DNA from: Chloroflexota bacterium
GTDB taxonomy: Bacteria > Chloroflexota > Dehalococcoidia > Lucifugimonadales > UBA826
Assembly (NCBI GenBank): GCA_003228105.1
Contig: QGNN01000008.1
Span: 1-55,126 of the forward strand
DNA length: 55,126 bases
Direction of reading: 5' to 3'
In this document: positions 1 through 6,949 of the stretch, in pieces
Numbering within the stretch: position 1 is the first letter of the stretch
Layout of the letters: each line of letters opens with the position of its first letter
Position numbers and translations under genes: made by a program
Notes under the pieces: generated by a model
What the model saw: only the letters and a program-made list of their open reading frames with translations
Told to the model about the DNA's origin: nothing
The model's database searches: none

Positions 1-1229
1 GCTTCGGTGGTGTGCTTTAGCCCCGTTACATTTTCCGCGCAAAATTCCTCGACTAGTGAGCTATTACGCACTCTTTAAAGGATGGCTGCTTCTAAGCCAA
101 CCTCCTAGCTGTTTTAGCAATTTAACTTCGTTTCACACTTAGCACACACTTGGGGACCTTAGCCTGCGGTCTGGGCTGTTTCCCTCTCGACAATGGAGCT
201 TATCCCCCACTGTCTCACTGCCCGGGACCATCTTGCGGCATTCGTGGTTTGGTTAAGTTTGGTAGGCTCACGCCCCCTTACCTATCCAGTGCCCTACCTC
301 CACAAGACTACCCGAACGCTGTACCTAAATACATTTCGGGGAGAACCAGCTATCTCCGTGTTCGATTGGCATTTTACCCCTACCCTCAGCTCATCCCAGC
401 CTTTTGTACCAGACACGGGTTCGGTCCTTCACCCAGAGACTATCTGGGCTTCAACCTGGCCAAGGGTAGATCACACGGTTTCGGGTCTAATCCATACAAC
501 TTAACGCCCTATTCAGACTCGCTTTCGCTATGGCTCCGGAATTCCAATTCCTTAACCGTGCTGCACAAATTAACTCGCCGGCTCATTCTTCAATAGGCAC
601 GCAGTTAGCCCGACGCATCGAGCCTTCTACGGCTTGTAAGATTACGGTTTCAGGTCTATTTCACTCCCCTCTCGGGGTACTTTTCACCTTTCCTTCACAG
701 TACTGGTTCACTATCGGTGTCCAAGAGTATTTAGCCTTGGAGAGTGGTCTCCCCAGATTCCCACAAGATTTCTCGTGTCTCGCGGTACTTAACAAATTCT
801 CAAGAGTTTCGTCACTTTCGCCTACAGGACTATCACCTTCTACGGTCGTCCTTTCCAGGTGCGTTTGGCTAGTTCAGAAATTTCTTACTCTTCGCCCTCA
901 TTTGAGGTTTAGGCGGAGAAATGTTGCAACACCAAACGGACATAGGACCTCACTCCACTAAGCCCGCCTGGTTTAGGCTATTCCCCTTTCGTTCGCCACT
1001 ACTAGGGGAATCTCGGTTGATTTATACTCCTCGCGTTAATTAGATGTTTCAGTTCACGCGGTTCCCTTTCCTTACGGAATGTCCTGGTATGACCCAGAAC
1101 GGGTTTCCCCATTCGGGTATCCCCGGTTAAGCTTGTTAGACAGCTAGCCGAGGCTTATCGCAGTCTTACTACGCCCTTCTTCGGCTCTTGGACCCAAGGC
1201 ATCCACCGTAATCCCTTAATAACTTGACC
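1..1229 (-). rRNA. rrl: 23S ribosomal RNA, 5' portion (runs off the window)
   Basis: Read on the minus strand, the sequence begins with a typical bacterial 23S 5' end (GGTCAAGTTATTAAGGGATT, then ACGGTGGATGCC) near 1229. It continues through recognisable 23S blocks such as GTGAAGGAAAGGTGAAAAGT, GAACACGGAGATAGCTGGTT and AGAGTGCGTAATAGCTCACT. The gene leaves the window at base 1, so roughly the first 40 percent is present. I see no intervening sequence in this part. Open reading frames on the plus strand here are antisense artefacts. No 16S gene, spacer tRNA or 5S lies upstream, because a protein gene in the opposite direction starts at 1551. The exact 5' end is estimated by eye. Confidence 0.97.
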
Positions 1230-1270
1230 CACATTAAGGCAATTCTATTGTTCTTATTTTGCCTGTTCCT

Positions 1271-1322
1271 GGCTTTTGGTGCATAAAATAAAACCAAAAG
1301 CCGTGACCTCATTTCTGAGGTC
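1271..1322 (-). other. 23S rRNA leader with two hairpins
   Basis: Between the probable promoter and the 23S 5' end lie two perfect inverted repeats. GGCTTTTGGT (1271-1280) pairs with ACCAAAAGCC (1293-1302), and GACCTC (1305-1310) pairs with GAGGTC (1317-1322). Neither is followed by a T-run in the transcribed direction, so they look like leader or processing structures rather than terminators. Their role is inferred. Confidence 0.5.
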
Positions 1323-1329
1323 GGGACTC

Positions 1330-1358
1330 GTTATAATTCGACAGAATTCAGTTGTTAA
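1330..1358 (-). promoter_or_regulatory. Probable promoter of the 23S rRNA gene
   Basis: On the minus strand there is a -35-like TTAACA (1358-1353), a 17-base spacer and a -10-like TATAAC (1335-1330). A start near 1323 would give a leader of about 95 bases before the mature 23S end. The spacing is ideal for a housekeeping sigma factor. The position fits an rRNA gene transcribed alone rather than from a 16S promoter. Confidence 0.55.
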
Positions 1359-1363
1359 GGTGC

Positions 1364-1390
1364 AAAAAAAAAGCCGGGGAAAATCCCCAG
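1364..1390 (-). terminator. Rho-independent terminator (minus strand)
   Basis: Read on the minus strand, a stem CTGGGGA / TCCCCGG with a three-base loop (one G-U pair) is followed after one base by nine Ts (1372-1364). This is a textbook intrinsic terminator. It lies directly upstream of the 23S promoter, yet no minus-strand gene precedes it, so it probably ends a short RNA or attenuates a longer rRNA leader (promoter candidate at 1459-1487). Confidence 0.6.
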
Positions 1391-1452
1391 ACCGAAGTCA
1401 GGATTCTATAGAATGTTTAAATCTCTGTAGTAACCCTATTCGAAAACTCTAA
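1364..1452 (-). ncRNA. Candidate short transcript upstream of the 23S gene
   Basis: A -35-like TTGACT (1487-1482) and a -10-like TAGACT (1464-1459), 17 bases apart, would start transcription near 1452. The terminator at 1364-1390 would end it after about 90 bases. Just before the terminator is a GAC-TTCG-GTC tetraloop hairpin whose flanks could compete with the terminator stem. The sequence shows the parts only. A small RNA or an attenuated 23S leader are both possible, and I recognise no known RNA family. Confidence 0.3.
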
Positions 1453-1534
1453 GCATGAAGTCTATACCTGACTGAGTGGCTAGTCAACATGGAATACCGA
1501 CCAATTTTTATCTATCAACATACGTAACCTGCAG

Positions 1535-1540
1535 TATAAT
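1535..1540 (+). promoter_or_regulatory. -10 box TATAAT, likely leaderless start
   Basis: A perfect TATAAT ends ten bases before the ATG at 1551, so transcription would begin at or just before the start codon and leave no room for a ribosome-binding site. No convincing -35 is present (TATCAA at 16 bases is the nearest). Confidence 0.5.
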
Positions 1541-1550
1541 CTGCTCCATA

Positions 1551-2066
1551 ATGAAAATAGAAAAACAAAACATCACAATAAACCTTTTTGACGGTGAAGG
1601 CATAATTCATGAAGGGGACACATTTATATTGACCAACCAACGATTGATGGTTTCAAGCAAACCAGGTCGAAATTCCAATGTGTGGGGTGAGGCCCAGTTG
1701 GAAGAATGTTTGGACCCAAAATTGAAAAATGCAGGAAAGTCACCCAGGAAGTGGTTGGGGTACAGATTATTAGCTATAGGATTTGCTATGGTCGGGCTTC
1801 AAATGATTCCGTACCTCTTTTTTGGAGCCAATATATTAGGTAAATTCCCCAGTTTAATAGAATCGTTTTATTTTTTGGCCTCTATGCTCACAACAACGGC
1901 CGGAACATATTTAACTTTAGGGAGCTATTTGAATAGACCGCCGCACACATCAATCTTATTTGGAGTTCCGGGTTCCAAGGACCTTTTGGCTGTTTTACCT
2001 GGTTGGGATAGCGAAGAAGCCGATGAACTTGTATCCAAATATAGAAGAGCTAAAAGAAATATGTAG
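1551..2066 (+). CDS. Small membrane protein of unknown function
   Basis: A 171-residue protein I do not recognise. The N-terminal ~45 residues (motif EGDTFILTNQRLMVSS) resemble the first strands of a bacterial PH-like or GRAM-like domain. Two hydrophobic segments follow around residues 68-92 and 102-125, and the C-terminus is short, charged and cytosolic in style. I chose ATG 1551 rather than the longer reading from 1476 because the similarity starts there and a TATAAT sits just upstream. It lies divergent from the 23S gene and 53 bases before a flavin monooxygenase gene, and could be cotranscribed with it. The PH-like assignment is a weak inference. Confidence 0.7.
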   Translation: MKIEKQNITINLFDGEGIIHEGDTFILTNQRLMVSSKPGRNSNVWGEAQLEECLDPKLKNAGKSPRKWLGYRLLAIGFAMVGLQMIPYLFFGANILGKFPSLIESFYFLASMLTTTAGTYLTLGSYLNRPPHTSILFGVPGSKDLLAVLPGWDSEEADELVSKYRRAKRNM

Positions 2067-2119
2067 GCTGGTCTTTCAATTACAAGGGACGTTTAGCTAC
2101 AAAGTTTTGGAGGCCAAAC

Positions 2120-3301
2120 ATGATAGAAAGCATTGGGACATTGTACGCAGGCCATATTGATCTTGAATCAGTTGGATTTGATTCGATTCCTGCCAATGAC
2201 CGGATTTATACAGAACAGGAACTGAACACCGTTTATTCCAAAGCTGAATCAATAGCCAAAGTGATGGACTCCAATGGGTATGATATTTTGTGGATAGCAG
2301 AACATCACTTTCAAAGAGAGGGGTACGAGTGCATTCCTAATGTGCTAATGCTAGCTATCCATTTAGCTCATTTAACAAAAAACATAAGGATCGGATGCGG
2401 GTTCAATGTGTCACCGATGTGGCACCCATTAAGAATGGCAGAAGATTATGCAACGGCTGAAATATTAACCAATCAACGGGTCGTTTTTGGGGTGGGTAGA
2501 GGTTATCACACGAGAGAAGTTGAATCTTTCGGTAATCCAATGGTGGACGGAGATGCCAACCGGGAGTTATTTGAGGAACAGGTAGATGTCATGTTTAAGG
2601 CATTTCATTCAGAATCCTTTTCCCATGTGGGTAAAAATTATGTCATTCCTCCTGAGATTCCATACCGGGGGTACGAACTAAAGGAAATAACCCTAGTGCC
2701 TAGGCCACTGCAACGTCCCGTAGAGTGCTGGCAACCCATAGTCAGCGCCAGCGAAAGGGGGTTATCTTTTATGGCCAAACATGGCATCAAAGGAGTCATT
2801 GGAGGGGGTGCTGCTCCTGGGGGAGCTAGCGAGAATGTTATCAAAGACTGGCAGAGAATACAGTCACAATATGGGATCGAAACAGATCTCGGCGGAAATT
2901 TGTGTATAGGCTTTTCATTCCACATAGCAGATAGCGAAAAACAAGCAATTGAGGAGGCCAGGCCGTTTTATGAAGAAAACATGAAAATGTTTGCTCCTTT
3001 AGGAATGGTAAAAGGCCTTACTGATGAACAAATCGGGCAATTGTCCAAAGGATCGCATTTTGCTAAAAATGCAAATTTACCCACTCTTGAACAAGCAATA
3101 GAATCAGGGAGCTGGTTGGTAGGTACCCCGGAATCGATCACGGAAAAATTATTAGAAATACAAGGCAGATACCTAGGTCTCAAAGCTATTAACGTTGGTC
3201 AAGTAATAGGAACGCCAGAAAAAATAATACTTGAGCAACTGGATCGGTTCGGTAAGGAAATCATGCCTAAGATAAAAAAACAACAATTTTCAAAGGCTTG
3301 A
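2120..3301 (+). CDS. LLM-class (luciferase-like) flavin-dependent monooxygenase
   Basis: A 393-residue TIM-barrel protein of the bacterial luciferase-like family. It shows WIAEHHFQ near residue 58, the conserved region IRIGCGFNVSPMWHPLRMAE, and FGVGRGYH in the middle, where phosphate or flavin is bound in relatives. Such enzymes use reduced FMN (or F420 in some branches) to oxygenate organic substrates. The substrate here cannot be told. A good ribosome-binding site (GGAGG, 2109-2113) precedes the ATG. Expansion of this family is a known feature of SAR202 genomes. There is a second, more distant member at 48353-49195. Confidence 0.85.
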   Translation: MIESIGTLYAGHIDLESVGFDSIPANDRIYTEQELNTVYSKAESIAKVMDSNGYDILWIAEHHFQREGYECIPNVLMLAIHLAHLTKNIRIGCGFNVSPMWHPLRMAEDYATAEILTNQRVVFGVGRGYHTREVESFGNPMVDGDANRELFEEQVDVMFKAFHSESFSHVGKNYVIPPEIPYRGYELKEITLVPRPLQRPVECWQPIVSASERGLSFMAKHGIKGVIGGGAAPGGASENVIKDWQRIQSQYGIETDLGGNLCIGFSFHIADSEKQAIEEARPFYEENMKMFAPLGMVKGLTDEQIGQLSKGSHFAKNANLPTLEQAIESGSWLVGTPESITEKLLEIQGRYLGLKAINVGQVIGTPEKIILEQLDRFGKEIMPKIKKQQFSKA

Positions 3302-3466
3302 TACCTTAGAGGTGAAATTCTGTGACCAGGCGGAAAGTAAGTCATTGCATGAACGCTTCGAAGTTTTCCTCCTAACCCAAAGTTCCCAGATCCAAACCCT
3401 GCCTCCACTGCCATTTTATTGTGACTAAAATCTCCTCTTTTGACCCTGTACTGCATTTCATTAAAT

Positions 3467-3519
3467 GAATAATTACCAGCAGGTTGTCGACAATTATTCA
3501 GCCTTCATTCCTGTATTAT
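3467..3519 (+). promoter_or_regulatory. Nested palindromes and -10 box upstream of the EamA gene
   Basis: GAATAATT (3467-3474) and AATTATTC (3492-3499) form an inverted repeat around a perfect 10-base palindrome TTGTCGACAA (3484-3493). A TATTAT (3514-3519) lies seven bases before the ATG, so the mRNA may be leaderless. The palindromes would overlap the -35 region, as an operator would. The rest of the 3302-3526 gap holds no gene I can support. Confidence 0.4.
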
Positions 3520-3526
3520 TCGCTCT

Positions 3527-4441
3527 ATGGATAAGTATTTAACAAGAGAAAATTACGGGTTTTTACTTGGACTGATCGGAGTTGTAGTTTTCTCATCAAC
3601 TTTACCAATTACTAGGCATTTGGCCCAAATCGGGTTTACGTCTCTTGAAATAGGCTTTGGAAGAGGTTTTATTGCAGGCCTCGCCTCCCTTCTAATTCTT
3701 TTGTTCAAGGGCCACCTTAAATTCGAAAAGCTGCCACATAGGTCAGATTTCACTAAATTGGTCATTACCGCTATAGGGGTGGTTTTTGGGTTTCCTATTT
3801 TCACTGCGGTTGCTATGCAGACGATTCCCGCTGGAAATGGAGGCATTGTGCTTGCAGCTGTTCCGCTTTCAACCGCGATTTTCGCTGGGTTTTTATCTGA
3901 AGAGAAACCAAGCGTTCGATTTTGGATAATAGCCATCTTGGGGTTTATAAGTGTAATCATTTTTCGATTACTTACCACGGATTCATCGATATGGGATATG
4001 GGATTGGGAGATTTGGCACTATTTCTTTGCGTTTTACTAGGAGGTATGGGCTATGCCCAGGGAGGTATCCTAGGAAAAAGAATGAGTGGCTGGAGGGTCA
4101 TATGCTGGTCATTAGTAATAAGCCTTCCCGTGGTTGTGCCGTTAACTTTAATAAATTTTGATTTTACTCATTTAGTACAGATTACCGGTGATTCTCCCAA
4201 ATCAATCATTTTATTTACATTTTTATGCCTATTCAATAATTTGATTGGATTCTTTTTCTTTTATGAAGGAATGGGGATGGGAGGAGTAGCAAGAGTTAGC
4301 CAAATAGATTTATTCAGGCCATTTCTAACGTTCTTTTTCTCGGTTGTATTTCTTGCAGAAAAAATGAGTGTTATATCCATATTTTTCTTATTGTTGATTA
4401 TAGTAATTGTTTATTCGAGCAAGAGAAGTAAAATTATCTGA
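3527..4441 (+). CDS. EamA/DMT-family transporter
   Basis: A 304-residue integral membrane protein with about ten hydrophobic segments arranged as two EamA repeats (roughly residues 12-140 and 160-298). The first repeat carries a typical ITRHLAQIGFTSLEIGFGR region and a QTIPAGNGGIVLAAVPL stretch; the second ends with FLAEKMS, as in drug/metabolite exporters. The substrate is unknown. No ribosome-binding site is seen before the ATG, but a -10 box lies directly upstream. Its 3' end overlaps the recombinase remnant on the other strand by a few bases. Confidence 0.85.
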   Translation: MDKYLTRENYGFLLGLIGVVVFSSTLPITRHLAQIGFTSLEIGFGRGFIAGLASLLILLFKGHLKFEKLPHRSDFTKLVITAIGVVFGFPIFTAVAMQTIPAGNGGIVLAAVPLSTAIFAGFLSEEKPSVRFWIIAILGFISVIIFRLLTTDSSIWDMGLGDLALFLCVLLGGMGYAQGGILGKRMSGWRVICWSLVISLPVVVPLTLINFDFTHLVQITGDSPKSIILFTFLCLFNNLIGFFFFYEGMGMGGVARVSQIDLFRPFLTFFFSVVFLAEKMSVISIFFLLLIIVIVYSSKRSKII

Positions 4442-4640
4442 ATGCTTTATCTTGGGTGACTTGTCCAATTCTCAGTTTTCCTAAGTTCTCGATATGCTGT
4501 TTCTGAATACTAGAGGCAACCTGGGTGTATAAATCAGCAGTAATGGCGATACTAGCATGACCCAAATTTCCTGGGGCTACTTTCAAAGGTTCGCTAGAAA
4601 ATAAAAACCCCGACGCACGTGAATTCCTCAACCTATGAAA
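4434..4640 (-). pseudogene. C-terminal remnant of a tyrosine recombinase (phage-type integrase)
   Basis: Read on the minus strand, about 67 codons encode the end of a tyrosine recombinase catalytic domain. They contain HRLRNS (the H-x-L-R box), LGHASIAITADLY with the nucleophile tyrosine, and the usual amphipathic C-terminus. The N-terminal DNA-binding domain and the first catalytic arginine are missing, and the upstream sequence in this frame does not look like protein. It is therefore a dead fragment of an integrated element. It partly overlaps the end of the transporter gene. Confidence 0.75.
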
Positions 4641-4668
4641 ATGGCATCCTCCCCTACCCAACTTTTGA

Positions 4669-4700
4669 GTTTTTGTTGATCCTAGTTTTTGTTGATCCTG
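4669..4700. repeat. 16-bp tandem direct repeat (two copies)
   Basis: GTTTTTGTTGATCCTA (4669-4684) is followed immediately by GTTTTTGTTGATCCTG (4685-4700). It lies in the non-coding scar between the recombinase remnant and the SEC-C gene. It may be a replication-slippage product or a relic of an insertion site. The surrounding 4641-4850 contains no intact gene. A 29-codon open stretch at 4714-4800 (plus strand) may be the tail of a lost gene. Confidence 0.7.
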
Positions 4701-4850
4701 GTTTGTCTCATAAGAAACGGATCTGTTTGAGATGGAAGAAGAGGGCAGCCGAAAGGCTATGCGTAAGATTGTAGAGGAAGGTATAAAGGAGTTTGTGTGA
4801 ATCAAAAAAGCTTCAATTACTGAATGGCAAAACCGCCCCATAGAGAAGCC

Positions 4851-5015
4851 TCAAGGGCCATGGCATTTTTTATATTTCCTGCCACTACCACAAGGACATT
4901 TTTCATTCCGGCCTATTTTGCCAGATGCATTTATCTTTATCCGGTTTGATTCTTGGCATTTTGCGCAAGTACAAGCCACGGGATGTTCTTTATGCCAGTT
5001 GGTACGTGATGTCAC
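4851..5015 (-). CDS. Short SEC-C motif zinc-binding protein
   Basis: A 54-residue protein read from a GTG at 5015 with AGGA nine bases upstream. The N-terminus has a compact cysteine cluster in [10 protein letters not shown]. The C-terminus is a perfect SEC-C zinc motif, [15 protein letters not shown], best known from the tail of SecA, where it binds zinc and SecB or ribosomes, and found in many small proteins. Two metal-binding knots in 54 residues suggest a protein- or nucleic-acid-binding adaptor. It could also be the surviving end of a longer gene, since it lies in a decayed region; the clear start signal argues for an intact microprotein. Its partner is unknown. Confidence 0.6.
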   Translation of the reverse strand: MTSRTNWHKEHPVACTCAKCQESNRIKINASGKIGRNEKCPCGSGRKYKKCHGP

Positions 5016-5141
5016 AATGTTTGTCCTGAGTATTTAAAAACAACACAGCCACACAATTTGGTTAAGTCATGGTTTTTCATAACATTATCACATACCATAG
5101 GGCGGTGATTTGTATGCAATAATCGGAGATTGGAGATTAAG

Positions 5142-6410
5142 GTGCCAGGTCCATTAGACGGTATAAAAATTGTTGAGTTCACCCAAATAATAGCTGCCCC
5201 ATTTGGAGGCATGTTACTGAGCGACATGGGTGCTGAGATAATTAAAATTGAACCCATCGAAGGTGAACCGTGGAGACTCCACACTGAATTTATACCCAAG
5301 GAAAGTAAAACATTCCTTTCGCTGAATCGTGGGAAAAAAAGCCTGCCTTTGGATCTTCAAAGTCGAGAAGGCCTTGAAATCGCTCAGAAACTTGTCGCAG
5401 ATGCAGATGTGGTAATCATAAACGCCCGACCCGATGTACCTAGGAACTTGGGAATTGACTATGAAACCCTCTCTCAGGTCAACCCAAAATTGATATATTG
5501 TGACAATACTGCCTTCGGCCGACAAGGTCCCCATGGGTATAGACCAGGTTATGATTTGATTATTCAAGCTATGAGTGGCCTTTTAGCTGCCGACAATAAG
5601 GTTGTTGATGGTGTCCCCCAACAGGTGACTGCAACGGCCGTTGCAGATTACACCACAGGTGTTGCGATTGCCTGGGGAGTCAGTGCCGCCTTGTTTTCGA
5701 GGGAACGCACGGGTAAAGGACAAAAGATCGACACGACTTTGCTTTCGACATCCTTACTCATCCAAGGTGGGTTTATGGAAGTGGAAGAACACGGAAAGGA
5801 AGAGAAAGATGAATTGGTTGAAACTTTGGGGGCCTTAAGGAAAGCCGGCTTACCATACCAAAGTCTATTGGACCAACAACAGCTTTTTTCGCCATTTAAT
5901 ACCGCATTTCGTATCTATTACACTACATACCAAACTGCCAACGACGTTATTGCCATCGCTTGCTTAAGCAACAGACTTCGGAAAAAAGCCGCCGATGCAA
6001 TTGGTGTAGTGGATCCAAGGTTTTCAAAAGGCTATGATCCTGAAGATCCATCCATAGTGCCAGCAATAGAATCGCTATCGGAAGAAATGAAATCCATAAT
6101 ACTTACCAAAACAGGTGAAGAATGGCTTTCAATTCTTGATGCAGCGGGAGTCCCGGCTGGTCCTGTGAGGTTTATACAAGAATTGATTAATGACGAACAA
6201 GTAATTGCAAATGACATGGTAGTAGAAGTAAACCACTCACTTGCAGGGAAAATTCGAATGGCTGGGCCTATGATACAAATGAGTGAAACGCCTTTGGCAG
6301 TGCAATCAGCATCACCTGCTTTGGGAGAACATACCGATGAAATCATGTTCGAATTGGGCTATTCTAAAAGTGAGATTGACGATTTAAAATTCCGAAACAT
6401 AACCCTCTAG
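5142..6410 (+). CDS. Class III CoA-transferase (CaiB/BaiF family)
   Basis: A 422-residue enzyme that moves CoA between carboxylic acids through an aspartyl-CoA thioester. The start is taken as GTG 5142 because GGAG (5132-5135) is well placed before it. With this start the catalytic aspartate of the family falls at residue 169 (VADYTTG), the same number as in formyl-CoA transferase and CaiB. The N-terminal GAPFGGMLLSDMGAEIIKIE-type Rossmann region (residues 18-37) and the RTGKGQKI segment after the active site are typical. The acid substrate cannot be told. It stands alone, followed after about 130 bases by a ferredoxin gene. Confidence 0.88.
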   Translation: MPGPLDGIKIVEFTQIIAAPFGGMLLSDMGAEIIKIEPIEGEPWRLHTEFIPKESKTFLSLNRGKKSLPLDLQSREGLEIAQKLVADADVVIINARPDVPRNLGIDYETLSQVNPKLIYCDNTAFGRQGPHGYRPGYDLIIQAMSGLLAADNKVVDGVPQQVTATAVADYTTGVAIAWGVSAALFSRERTGKGQKIDTTLLSTSLLIQGGFMEVEEHGKEEKDELVETLGALRKAGLPYQSLLDQQQLFSPFNTAFRIYYTTYQTANDVIAIACLSNRLRKKAADAIGVVDPRFSKGYDPEDPSIVPAIESLSEEMKSIILTKTGEEWLSILDAAGVPAGPVRFIQELINDEQVIANDMVVEVNHSLAGKIRMAGPMIQMSETPLAVQSASPALGEHTDEIMFELGYSKSEIDDLKFRNITL

Positions 6411-6539
6411 AATTCATTTTTCTCGGCAATATAACAATCCATAGCCATTTTCACGTTGAAGCACTCATGCCTAAGAGATATAATTATTTAGTCGTCCCAT
6501 AAGGAACTTTCATTTCGAAGAGGAGTACAAAAATAAGGT

Positions 6540-6788
6540 ATGACCTATATTATCGCTGAACCATGTATTGATTTGTTGGATAGAGCTTGCATAGATGTCT
6601 GCCCAGTTGACTGCATTTATGAGGCAGAAGAGCATAATATGCTACTGATAAACCCCGAAGAATGCATCGATTGTGCGGCCTGCGAGCCAGTTTGCCCCGT
6701 AACTGCCATATTTGCCGAAGACGACGTGCCTGCCGATTGGGATAAATTTACTAACCTGAATTACGAGTATTTCGGCCAGAAAAGATAA
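6540..6788 (+). CDS. fdxA: Seven-iron ferredoxin (3Fe-4S / 4Fe-4S)
   Basis: An 82-residue electron carrier. Cysteines at 9, 17 and 21 have the C-x7-C-x3-CP spacing that marks the [3Fe-4S] side of Azotobacter-type ferredoxins. CIDCAACEPVCP at 42-53 gives the [4Fe-4S] ligands. The acidic C-terminus ending in FGQKR also fits FdxA. It could supply electrons to monooxygenases or to central oxidoreductases. The gene lies 161 bases before aconitase, with only a weak hairpin between, so cotranscription is possible. Confidence 0.9.
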   Translation: MTYIIAEPCIDLLDRACIDVCPVDCIYEAEEHNMLLINPEECIDCAACEPVCPVTAIFAEDDVPADWDKFTNLNYEYFGQKR

Positions 6789-6949
6789 AAAGGTGGGCTT
6801 GTCTAGCCTTTCTTCAAAATGAAGTTGATTTTTACACAGACCAATCTCTGGATTGGATATTGACAGCTATCAGATTGACTTACTCAGGTGAGTAACCGTC
6901 TCAAAGTTGCCGATCACCTCATTCTTGAAAAATTCGGAGATACATTCTC

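Noticed and set aside
150-961. Open reading frames of 103-148 codons on the plus strand
   Set aside because: They are antisense to the 23S rRNA gene and encode nothing recognisable.
3199-3456. 85-codon ORF on the minus strand between the monooxygenase and EamA genes
   Set aside because: It overlaps the monooxygenase 3' end, has no recognisable motif and no good ribosome-binding site.
4714-4800. 29-codon open stretch on the plus strand ending EEGIKEFV
   Set aside because: It looks protein-like in composition but has no domain or ribosome-binding site; it may be the tail of a lost gene but cannot be supported as one.
6789-6830. Weak hairpin after the ferredoxin gene as a terminator
   Set aside because: The stem is short and interrupted and the T-run is broken, so termination there is not convincing.
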